A DNA stretch of 64,000 bases. It comes from Mesorhabditis belari (lineage: Eukaryota; Nematoda; Chromadorea; Rhabditida; Rhabditidae). Shown piece after piece: positions 20,880-30,740 of this stretch (its first letter is position 1; each line of letters opens with the position of its first letter). Below the pieces are notes generated by a model. It was given only the letters and a program-made list of their open reading frames with translations, did not search any database and was not told the origin of the DNA. Where the stretch lies: assembly GCA_958450365.1 (NCBI GenBank), contig CAUEEP010000561.1, positions 1 through 64,000 of the forward strand. Reading direction: 5' to 3'. Made by a program: the position numbers and the translations under genes.

Positions 20880-21625
20880 CGTTATCATCACTATTTTTTT
20901 AGATATAGATCTCGTTGGGAAATCGCTCGATGGATTCGCGGAATTCCAGGCTCAACGTGAAAAGGATGAACACAAGGAATTCTTCTGGAAAATGCAGGAT
21001 GAATGAGTCGATCAAGATGTCAATGGAAACTCGGTGAACGCTGAAACTGAAAGTGGAGCGGATGAGCCAAATGTAAAGCAAAAAGAGAAAGGCTATGTGA
21101 AAACAAAGTTGGCTGCAATAAAAATGGGCAAAGATGTTTCAATCGATGCGGCTACCACCTATGGAATAGCTCGAAGTTGCATGAAAAGTTACATCAACAA
21201 GAAGCCAATCTTGATCAGATTCACGGAAAACTGAAAGGACTCAATTGATCTGGACGCCAACTAAATTCGGAAGAGATTGATACTGGATTGACTCAGTGGG
21301 TTCGAGATTGTCGGACAGAGAAGAAACGAGTGACGTGTCGAATCATTTGGATACAAGCGGCAACACAATTTGCTGCTGCTGAAATTGTTTTCAAGTGAAG
21401 CCAAATGGAAGTCGTCGTTTTTGCAGTGACACGGGTTTTCTCTGAGAGCCCCAACAACAACTTGCCAGAGTGCCCCAACAACCAAGCGAATTTGAGGTTG
21501 TCGTCAACCAAATGCCAAATGCCACAACCAGCAGATTCAGCGTCGAATGCTCTGTTCAAACAACAAATTCGAGATCAATACGAGGACTGGATCGTGATCA
21601 AAGAGCTTCATTCAAGGCACTCACA
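20880..21625 (+). pseudogene. Pogo-like transposase N-terminus (Psq + CENP-B HTH)
   Basis: The plus strand reads GYVKTKLAAIKMGKDVSIDA then ATTYGIARSCMKSYINKKP (about 21093-21210), the pattern of a Psq-type helix-turn-helix. After a stop at 21231-21233 it continues EEIDTGLTQWVRDCRTEKKR then VTCRIIWIQAATQFAA (about 21271-21385), the pattern of an HTH_CENPB domain. Shifting frame near 21388 gives EAKWKSSFLQ, a stop, and HGFSLRAPTTT, the expected end of that domain. At least one stop and one frameshift break the gene. No full DDE core follows, so the copy is dead. Confidence 0.7.
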
Positions 21626-22848
21626 TTGACGCCTTCAAGAACACCGAGGGAGAGATGTTCAAGAAAACGTTGAATTCATCGATTCGGATGTTTCTATTGA
21701 GTTCGCTTATTAGTTCTTTTTTGTTTCGTTTGACTGTTAAGTTTTTAAATTGTTAAAACTAAATAGAAGCTAAAGAAAAAGTTTCCTTTGGAATGAATTA
21801 TTTGAATGCATCCTAATTCGGTCACTTGAATACGAAAGATTACCTAAAACACAAGCAAAACTTTCACAGAACTTTTATGCTTGATTTTTTTCAATAATAG
21901 TTGCAAGGAATTTTCCGATAATCACTTGTAAGTTTCAAATTTTCATAACTCATTTTTTGAATTCATTAACTCACAAAAATTTTTCCGAATATTTGCTATC
22001 TTATTTAAATATTTGATGACTCATCACTTTTGAGAAAACTGTGAAAAAGAATTCACTTTCAAATTTCAGATAATCAAATCCAATACTTTTCAATGAATCC
22101 CACGAATCTTCACAAACAAAATGTTTAGTAATCTTTTGATTAAACACCATTTTATACGTATTAGCTGAACACAAATCTGTTGAGGTGAAATGAGGGAAAA
22201 ATGTGGTCAACTGATAAGGGAAATGTATAAAAAGGAGTTGAAGCAACGAAAAAATGACAAAAGGAATACAAAAGTTTTGCTGAGTCTCTTCGAAAAGACC
22301 AAAGGATGAATTCAATGGCAAAACTCGGCTTTGACAGGTTGGTGTATAAATTTGCTGCAAGTTAAGCAAGATAGGTACCCAGTTTGGCTATGACCAGGGT
22401 TGGGAAAAACCGTTTTTGCCGAAATTGGAAGCGCGATCTTAACCAAAAGCCTAATGATCCCAACGAATTTTGATATTTTCAGAACCCTGAACTCTTTGCA
22501 AGACTCGGACGACCCGCACGAGGTGACTATCGATGAGAAATGGATGGACGTCTAACCCAGATCTGTACCACAAAAATTTCCCGAATCTCCAAATCCAGAT
22601 CTGATTCTTTTCTATGAATAGTGAATGAACTGTGAATGAAATAAAAGAAAAAGCAAAAGAAACGACAATATAATTTGCACGAATCATTTATTGCTTTGAT
22701 TCATCTTGGTGTGGACTTGCTCCACATTTCCACAAATCTTTATTGTTCTCTGGTATTGATTGTGTTGACCATTGTCGACATCATCCATGAATAGAATTTG
22801 ATCGGTTGGCATTTGCCGAGGTTTTTACAGATTCCGCGATAGCCTTTC
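21600..22848 (+). mobile_element. Pogo-like relic, second inverted unit
   Basis: Bases 21600-22680 repeat the block order of 18830-19870. The last exon-like piece (after GATATTTTCAG, about 22484-22556) ends in an acidic tail, DSDDPHEVTIDEKWMDV, and a stop, like the acidic C-termini of pogo-type transposases. Bases 22688-22835 are an inverted copy of the coding-like segment at 12640-12817. Confidence 0.55.
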
Positions 22849-22849
22849 T

Positions 22850-23995
22850 GGATTTCCGTTTTTCCCAACCCTGTTCATAGCCAAACTGGGTACCTATCTT
22901 GCTTAACTTGCAGCAAATTTATACACCAACCTTTCAAAGCCGAGTTTTGCCATTGAATTCATCCTTTGCTCTTTTCGAAGAGACTCAGCAAAAGTTTTGT
23001 ATTCCTTTTGTCATTTTTTCATTGCTTCACTTCCTTTTTATACATTTCCCTTATCAGTTGACCAAATTTCACTTTTTTCACTTCAAAGGATTTATTCATA
23101 TAGTACGTATAAATTGGTGGTTAATCAAAAGATTACTAAGCATTTTGTTTGTGAAAATTCGTGGGATTCACTGAAGAGTTTTGTTCCAATTGGATTGGGG
23201 TTTTAGGATTTGGTTATTTGAAATTTGAAAATGAATTCTTTTTCAGTTTCTCAAAAGCGAGTCATCAAATATTTGATCCTTTTTTGTTAGTTAATGAATT
23301 CAAAGGATGAGTTATAAAAATTTGGAACTTACAAGTGATTATCGACAAATTCCTTGGAACTATTATTGAAAAAAATCAAGCACAAAAGTTTTATGAAAGT
23401 TGTGATTGCTTTTTAGGTAATCTTTCGTATTCAAGTTACGTTTGGAATGAATTATTTGAATACATTCAAATAATTTGTTCAAAAGAAAACTTTTTCTTTA
23501 GTTTTTATTTAGTTTTAACAATTTAAAAATTTAACAGTCAAACGAAACAAAAATAACTAATAAGCGAACTCAATAGAAACATCCGAATCGATGAATTTAA
23601 CGTTTTCTAGACCATCGCTCCTTCGGTGTTCTTTAAGGCGTCAATGTGATTGCCTTGAGTCAAGCTCTTCGATTTTCTTCTCTGTCCGAGCATTTTTCAT
23701 CGCCTGTAATTAGATAAAATAAGATTAGAAATTGATACAGAAAAACAATTAAATAAATACAACCTCTACCCCAGAAAGAGTCGATCCGGACGGTTTGAAA
23801 GAGTGAATCAAGTCGTCATCTCCATTTGGTGCAATACTGATTCCACAGCTTTTGAAAGATTTCTGGATCATCTCTTCAAATGGCATGTGCCATGGGTTAT
23901 TCAAAACAGAATTCAACGCCTATTCCAAAGCTATCCATTGATTGAAACATCTTTGCCCATTTTTATTGCAGCCAACTTTGTTTTCATGAGATGAG
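22850..23995 (-). mobile_element. Pogo-like relic, direct copy of unit 1
   Basis: Near-identical to about 10015-11065, including the intron-like sequence at 23705-23765 and the transposase C-terminal segment on the minus strand at about 23790-23880. It ends abruptly near 23995, where sequence like that of the HTH part (matching about 21100-21140 inverted) is joined, so the copy is internally rearranged. Confidence 0.55.
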
Positions 23996-24305
23996 TTATC
24001 AAATATTTAAATCAGATATCAAATATTCGGACGTCCGCATCCGACCACACTCATTCTGGTCGCATTCGGACGTAACATTCGGACGGATTCGGACGGACAT
24101 ATACCTTATTCATGACCTGAGATAAAGTGCGCTAGTGCGCTTAAGATTAATACACATCAATTCATACACATAACACGAAAAGGGTCGATAAAAAGCAACA
24201 CCTTAAAAAGCAAAACAGCAACAACAAAGATTAGAGGTCCGCTTGGCGCGAAAAAATCACGAGCGCTGACTTATATACGTTTTCTTTTAAAGATATTCAA
24301 CTGTT
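23996..24305. other. Junction with GGACGTCC-rich sequence
   Basis: Contains several ATTCGGACG motifs (24025-24105), shared with the block at 49806-49930 in a dre-1 intron. No gene recognised. Confidence 0.4.
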
Positions 24306-24519
24306 TACCGTATTTTCTCTAGTAGTAGTGCACCCTGAGCGTCGCCTAAATTCCTTGAAAACCCGAAAAGCGCTTATCAGAACCTATCGATGTGGGGTCG
24401 GAAAATGTAGCTGACAATGAGATCTTGTGGGGGATTTGAGTGTTGAGCTTCTGGGAAAACTTTGGAAACCGTAAAATAGGAACCAACTCGGCTCACCGGC
24501 TATTAGAGAAAATACGGTA
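24306..24519. mobile_element. CCGTATTTTCTC-family MITE
   Basis: A full copy of the family described at 7411-7632, with a short deletion near its right end (CACCGGCTATTAGAG). Bordered by TA on both sides. Confidence 0.8.
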
Positions 24520-25936
24520 ACAAAACTAATTTATTGACCTTTATTGACCTTTATTGACCTTTTCTTCTTTCTAAAATCATTACATTTAAACCATAGAGTC
24601 GGAACTCGGAACTCAGAAATGATAAGGGGAAATGTATAAAAAAAGAAGTAAAGCAATGAAAAAATCACAAAAGGACTACAAAACTTTTGCTGAGTCTCTT
24701 CGAAAAGAGCAAAGGATTCCATGATGACGTGTCTCAATGCTGAAATGGAATGAAGTATTTGACAATGAAGTAAGCAAAATTTGAGTACTTATCCAGTATC
24801 ATTTTGTTCTATTCAATCTAAAATTGATTCTACGTGGATTGTTTTTCTAATATTTTTCACTCTTTCAAGTACTAGAAGCACTAGAAGCATAGAAAGTACT
24901 AGGAGCATAGAATAGACTAGGTTGGTTAGAAAATCCTCCATTCTAGACTCTTACGCTCCAGTAGAACAGCACTCCAATAGAGCAGAATTTCTCAACTCTC
25001 GAATATTGCAATCAAGATTGCAATCATTGAGCAAGCTAACTACTTTTCACTATCTTTGTTTTTTTTATGAGAAAACTATAAAAATTAGTTTTAAACTAGA
25101 GAAAAGGTAATTTTATATACCTTTATTGACCTTTATTGACCTTTATTGACCTTTATCTACCTTTATTGACCTTTTCTTCTTTCTAAAATCATTTCATTTA
25201 AACCATTGAGTCGAAACTCGGAACTCGGGGCTAAACTTTTCGCTTTTACGTCATTGCTGGTGCTGTTAGATCGATTGATTGTTGATTTATCTTTCAAAAA
25301 TTGTCATCCAAACAACTCGACAATTAGACCGTTTCAACGCACTCGCAATCTCCGCCCATGCTGTCCACTTGTTAGTCATTTTCCATTCCGAAATCCACTT
25401 TCTCCAGATCGTTTCCAAGTCGTCTCCAGTTTTCTCGAAATTCTTGCAAAGTCTCATTTGTAATTCCGTCTGGACGATATCGTTAAATCGTCTAACGAAT
25501 TCTCATCGAATTTCTCTTCAAAACCCTGTCTTCAAAACCCTCAAAAGTTTTCTAACAAATTCCCATCGAATTTTTCATCTGACGTGGTCATTAATTCCCG
25601 GTTTCACACTTTAAATTCTACAAAAAGAGTGAACAGATCCAAGAAATCGTCATTCAAATTGCGTCAATCGAATTCATGGTGAGTTTTTCCTGATGTTACT
25701 ATGGTACGTTTAGTTTTCCATAGTTTGAAATTACAGTATGGATTTGGTAACGGACTACAGTATAAGTACTTAAGCAATAAATGGGGCTGGCTGGCTGGCT
25801 TGGCAAGGAGTTAATTGAGACAAATCCAAACTTGACCTTGGCTTGGCTTGGCTTGGCTTGCAAAGAAAGTCAAAGCCAAGCCAAAAATCCTTGGTCTAAA
25901 GGGGATTGATCTAAAGGGTTAGGAAAGGTAGAGCTA
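24520..25936. other. Intergenic with repeated TTTATTGACC blocks
   Basis: The block TTTATTGACC(n)TTTTCTTCTTTCTAAAATCA occurs at 24536-24600 and again at 25125-25210. Bases 24618-24722 are a further fragment of the pogo-like AT-rich block. A cluster around 25250-25600 has somewhat coding-like composition, but no exon could be defined. A short TTGGC array lies at 25838-25865. Confidence 0.45.
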
Positions 25937-26018
25937 AAGAACGATATTTCTGAGAAGAGCTCTTTCAATTTGAACAGTGTTCATTGTTGCAAACAGTAAT
26001 TGAATTGGATGAGTGATT
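25937..26018 (+). repeat. Direct repeat flanking the inverted TIL copy (left)
   Basis: About 82 bases beginning AGAACGATATTTCTGAGAAG, repeated with two or three changes at 27361-27443. The two copies bracket the rearranged TIL pseudogene. Confidence 0.8.
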
Positions 26019-26239
26019 TGAATGGGATAATATGATCATAAGTTTATTACTAACAAGACGCCCAAACAATAGATTGATTGAGTAGATCGAATAGATTGAG
26101 TAGTTTTCTAAAACGTGTCCCTTTCTCTTTAATGCTATCTACTAGCTTTAACAAGTCAAGGGATAAACGAAAAAGCGAAAAGCCAAAGTGAACGCTTGGA
26201 AAATCGGCTCTTCGTTCATTTCTTTAAAAATGAACCCAC

Positions 26240-27205
26240 GCTTCGTTGACCGTTTTGTCGACTTTCGCAATCATCGCATCCAGTATTCTTGATTCGCTCT
26301 TTATTCGATTTTTCGCACGCTACATCTGAAAATATAATCTAAAACAATAAGGGATAGTTTTCGAGTAAATATATTTAAATATATTTTTGAAATCTTTCTA
26401 AAACTTGTCCCTTTCTCTTTCTATCGTAATCTTGTCTCCAATTTTTATCCATTCACTCAACGAGGGTTCACAAAAGATACCAAAAAGTGGATAGATTGGA
26501 TAGAGAAATTGAAGACTACAGGAAAAAGAAAGGGACATGTTTTAGAAGATTAGAAGAAGATTACTGCTATGTTTAGCAAGATTCACGTGTCCTCTTTCAA
26601 AAGCTATCGTACTTGTCTCTAGTTTTATGCAAAAATCTCACCTTCTGGTGCTGGGCAACTTTCGATTTTCACGCAAACACCCTTTACGAGTGAATTTGTC
26701 GATTCAAGTCTCGCGAAACCGTCTTTACAAACACATTTCTCTTTGCCAATTTCCGCCGGGCGTACTGTGCATTTCTAAATGTGCAATTATTAGATCAATA
26801 TAGTTTCAGTTTCGTCTGTTCACAGTGTCAAACCTACACTTGATTGTCCTGTTATCTTTTTCCTTGTCAAACAATCGTCACATTCCGTTTTCTTCTTTTC
26901 CTCATTCTCTTTGCATTGAGGATCTGTAAGCTATTGTCGACTTAGGCTTTACAAGATTCTCTACCGTAGTATCCGTGTCTACCGTAGTATCCGTGTCTAC
27001 CGTAGTATCCGTGTCTACCGTAGTATCCGTGTCTACCGTAGTATCCGTGTCTACCGTAGTATCCGTGTCTACCGTAGTATCCGTGTCTTTGCCTATCTCC
27101 GCCGGGCGTATCTAAAACAATAAGGGATAGTTTTCAAGTAAATATATTTTTGAAATCTTTCTAAAACGTGTCCCTTTCTCTTTTCACCGTAATCTTGTCT
27201 CCAAT
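26240..27205 (-). pseudogene. Inverted, rearranged copy of TIL gene exons
   Basis: On the minus strand three exons match those of the plus-strand TIL array: complement(26838..26923) corresponds to 32315-32400, complement(26642..26774) to 32470-32602, and complement(26240..26325) to 34745-34836 with a 6-base in-frame loss. Splice sites are conserved. Exons for the intervening modules are absent. The intron between the second and third matches the 34656-34744 intron, so the copy is a fusion of two distant parts. A further 24-base piece of the 34514-34655 exon lies at 27087-27110, beyond an expanded 18-base minisatellite. No partner for the 34979-35090 exon follows. It could still be transcribed as a three-exon fragment, but I treat it as a pseudogene. 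Confidence 0.75.
26963..27086 (-). repeat. 18-bp minisatellite in the TIL copy
   Basis: About seven copies of CTACCGTAGTATCCGTGT. The corresponding place in the plus-strand gene (about 32240-32280) holds only one to two units, so the array expanded after duplication. Confidence 0.85.
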
Positions 27206-27225
27206 TTTTATTCAATCTATTCACT

Positions 27226-27330
27226 TTTATATTTATTTATTCAATCTTCAATCAATCTTCAATCAATCTTTTATATTCTTTTATATTCTTTTATATTCTT
27301 TTATATCTATTTATTCAATATCTATTCACT
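27226..27330. repeat. Simple AT-rich tandem runs
   Basis: Short tandem runs of TTTATTCAATC and TTCTTTTATA. Confidence 0.7.
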
Positions 27331-27360
27331 TCTTTCCATATCTTTTGTGATATGGAACAG

Positions 27361-27443
27361 AAAGAACGATATTTCTGAGAAGAGCTCTTTCAATTTGAAC
27401 AGTGCTCATTGCTGCAAACAGTAATTGAATTGGATGAGTGATT
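27361..27443 (+). repeat. Direct repeat flanking the inverted TIL copy (right)
   Basis: Partner of 25937-26018. It continues on its right into sequence unrelated to that following the left copy. Bases 27444-28010 hold no recognised gene; a 72-codon open frame at 27808-28026 has no domain or splice support. Confidence 0.75.
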
Positions 27444-28011
27444 AGACGCACAGAATTAGACGAAAACTCATTGGCTAAATTTTCTCTCAAATAATCCATT
27501 TTCTGTTCCCTTTCTCTGAAGAAAAAGAAGAAAAAGAGATGAATTAAATGAAAAATAGAGGCAAAGCTACGGTAGAAAGAGAAAGAGAAAAGAAAATGGA
27601 TTATTTGAGAGAAGTGTTAGCCAATGCGTTGAATATCTTCAGCTTCATTGAAAAGAGGTTTAATCAGGCTTGAGGTAGATTATATAGAAACCATATAGAA
27701 TCATAGGTAGATCATCTAGAAAATAATTTGAATCTTTTATCTACTCTCAAAAGTCCACAAAACTCAAAATACTCAAAATACAAAAGGAAATCAAATTTAA
27801 AAGATTCATGGATCTAGAAAGCATAAAGTTTTCTTGCTACTTTATGTACTTGAAACAATCTTTTGAATCACTTTCGTGCTTTTTTCCAAAAGAAAATGTT
27901 GTAGAGGAGCTTAAGACGCATCTTTTGATATATTTGAGATCTGAGAAAATGACTTTCTATATAGGTTTTACTTTAATACTTACTTTCATACTGTCCTACT
28001 GTAGTGAAATC

Positions 28012-28450
28012 TTCTATAGACTATAGACTTTAGACTTCTATAGGCTATAGACTTCTAGACTTCTAGACTATAGACTATAGGCTTCTCTAGACTACAGACT
28101 TCCATAGACTATAGACTTCTAGACTTCTAGACTATAGACTTTAGACTTCTATAGACTATAGACTTCTCTAGACTACAGACTTCCACAGACTATAGACTTC
28201 TAGACTTCTAGACTATAGACTTCTATAGAAGATCTTCTATAGACTATAGACTTTAGACTTCTAGACTATAGACTTCTATAGAAAATCTTCTGTAGGCTAT
28301 AGACTTTAGACTTCTATAGAAGATCTCCTATAGACTACAGACTTCCATAGACTATAGACTTCTAGACTTCTAGACTATAGACTTTAGACTTCTATAGACT
28401 ATAGACTTCTATAGACTACAGACTTCCGTAGACTATAGACCTCTATAGAC
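28012..28450. repeat. Minisatellite (AGACTATAGACTTCT)
   Basis: A long irregular array of ATAGACTTCT/AGACT blocks with higher-order variation, ending about 115 bases before the start codon of the single-TIL gene. It may lie in that gene's 5' region. Confidence 0.85.
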
Positions 28451-28564
28451 TAACTGTAGAATAGTTATAAGATTAACAATTTACATTAGCTCTAAACTAG
28501 TTTATTTTTTCACCTTTAATCTTTGAAAATTTGAAACCTCATTTTTTTTTTTTAGCGGAGCTCA

Positions 28565-29220
28565 ATGTTGAAACTCGCGCTTCTCCTATTTGGTGAGTTT
28601 GTTAAAAAGTTTTCAATTGCTATACCTTTGATAAGAGCTATAAATAAATAGATAGAGTACGATTATAAATAAATCTACTATATATTGTTCTACTTATAGC
28701 CTTTTGAGCTACAAAAGTAACAAAATCATTTTCAGGAATCAGTCATATGTTCACTGCAATTGGTAAGTCTTTCAGAAAAAGGCTAAAAATTTTATTTAAA
28801 TAAATCCTTGAAAACGCTTGGTTAATGTTTCTGTTTTAAAAACGCCTTTTCTTATTTTATAATCGAATTCTTTAACAGTCCCGGAATGCTTGGATTTGAA
28901 TGAGATAAAGAAGCCAAGTGATGGATGTGATGATTGTGAGACAATCACAAATCATGAGCACACATATCCAAACGTGAGTTCGCCTAGATTATTCTACACT
29001 TCTTATGGTGAGGAGGGCATAGAATTGGAGACTAGCAAGTATCTATCTTTATATTTTTTTTGTTTAGGAAAAGCCATGCACACCGCAACCGATAAAGGAA
29101 CCGATATGCACATGTAAGCCGGGTTTCGCGAGAAAGAAAGATCCGATTAATCTGCTTGACAATGGAACTTGTGTGCCTGTTGAGGAATGTCCCAAGATCG
29201 AGACAACTGATCCAGTGTAA
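28565..29220 (+). CDS. Secreted single-domain TIL protein
   Basis: Four exons: 28565-28592, 28736-28762, 28879-28973 and 29068-29220. Donors and acceptors are consensus (for example TTTTCAG at 28735 and TTTGTTTAG at 29067) and all phases agree. The 100-residue product begins MLKLALLLFGISHMFTA, a signal peptide spread over the first two exons. One TIL-type module with eight cysteines follows (motifs GCDDC, ICTCKPGFARK, GTCVPVEEC). TIL domains usually act as extracellular serine-protease inhibitors. Upstream, a T-run ending in TAG at about 28554 resembles a spliced-leader acceptor. The reading ends in GTG TAA, but GTGTAAGC at 29215 is also a good donor, so the gene might continue. Its phase does not match the next TIL exon at 30741, which favours a separate short gene. 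Confidence 0.75.
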
Positions 29221-29239
29221 GCTGCTTACGATTACGATT

Positions 29240-29600
29240 AGTCTACTAGTCTACTAGACTACTAGACTACTAGTCTACTAGACTACTAGACTACTAGACT
29301 ACTAGACTACTAGACACTAGACACAGACACGCACTAGCTACGCTGCGACTACTAGACTACTAGTCACTAGACACTAGACACGCTACTAGACTCTGACTAC
29401 TGACTACAGACTACTAGACTACTAGACTACTAGCACTAGACTACTAGACTACTAGACTACTAGACTACTAGACTACTAGTCTACTAGTCTACTAGTCTAC
29501 TAGACTGCTTACGATTAGGATTAGTCTACTAGACTGTTGAGGAGTGTTCCAAGATCGAGACAACTGATCCAGTGTAAGCTGCTTACGATTACGATTAGTC
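29240..29600. repeat. CTACTAGA minisatellite with duplicated exon tail
   Basis: An array of ACTAGACT-type units. At 29535-29600 there is a second copy of the last 40 bases of the preceding exon plus its flank (GAGACAACTGATCCAGTGTA), so the array grew within a local duplication that included the exon end. Confidence 0.8.
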
Positions 29601-29742
29601 TACTAGACCGCCGGAAACGGTTAAACAAAACGGTAGTTTTGTTTTCTGGTAGTTAAAAGATTTCTTTCGGTAGCTTTTCCACCAAAAGTTCTCCGGTAAC
29701 GCACTACGGGTACGTTCCTGCGCAAAAATGTGATAAAGACAG

Positions 29743-30200
29743 ATCAAAAATCTGAATCTGAAATGTTGTATGCACTCCAGCTAAGAAATTTGCAATGGTA
29801 CAGCACAGTACTGCAATGGTACAGTACTGGACAATGAAATATGATATTTGAAAAAAGATCGTGACTTTCGCGCGCCTGTAATTCCCTTGTCTTTGAGTTT
29901 AAACTATTAGTGTTATACATTTTTTGAAAGCTCTTTTCAAGGGCTACACAATGGTAATATTAATATTTAGAAATACGGTAAAGACAAGGGAGCTACAGAC
30001 GCGCGAAAATGACGATCTGTTTTCAAATATGATATTTCATTGTCCAGTAGTGTATGTGGCCAAGATCTTAGCGCACAGACCATCAAATCTTCCGCCGCTT
30101 ATTCCTCTTGTTTGAGTGCTCAGAATTTTTTCATTTTTTGCGAATTTCTTAGCTGGAATGCATACAACATTTCACAGGATTCAGATTTTTGATTTGTCGT
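29743..30200. mobile_element. Foldback MITE-like element
   Basis: The left arm (AAAAATCTGAATCTGAAATG, about 29746-29900) is matched inversely at about 29975-30196, including GGACAATGAAATATGATATT. The unpaired centre is about 70 bases. Target-site duplications could not be defined. Confidence 0.6.
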
Positions 30201-30401
30201 TTTTTGATTTTTTTGACTTCTGAACTGCAGTGTAACCCTCTTATGGTGGGAAAATTCCAACCCGAACCTAATTCCACCTTTATTTTATCAGCCGCTTCTT
30301 AACCGATTGCTCTGAAATTTTCTCTACAAGCTGATTTCTATCTTTAGACAAAATTTCAGACTAATCGGCCACGAAAAACGACGGTGGAATTAGTTTCCGC
30401 T

Positions 30402-30612
30402 TTAAAGGAGCTTTAAAGGAACTAAATAGGAGCTATAAAGGAGCTTTAAAGGAGCTTTAAAGGAGCTATAAAGGAGCTTTAAAGGCGCTTTAAAGGAGCT
30501 TTAAAGGAGCTTTAAAGGAGCTTTAAAGGAGCTTTAAAGGAACTAAATAGGAGCTATAAAGGAGCTTTAAAGGAGCTTTAAAGGAGCTTTAAAGGAACTA
30601 AATAGGAGCTAT
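30402..30612. repeat. 11-bp minisatellite (AGCTTTAAAGG)
   Basis: A tandem array with GGAACTAAATAGGAGCTATA variants recurring as a higher-order unit. Confidence 0.85.
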
Positions 30613-30740
30613 AAGTTTTCGCCATTACTATGTGTGTGAGAGCTGCTCGCGAGGCTAGACTTTGACTCTGAATGTACTAAAATATTGTTTGAGTCAAGGC
30701 TAACAATAAGATCAATCCGAAATTTAAAGAAATAGGATAG

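Noticed and set aside
25260..25470. Tryptophan-rich minus-strand stretch resembling a DNA-binding domain
   Set aside because: Only about 48 codons, no splice borders or stable frame; not enough to call.
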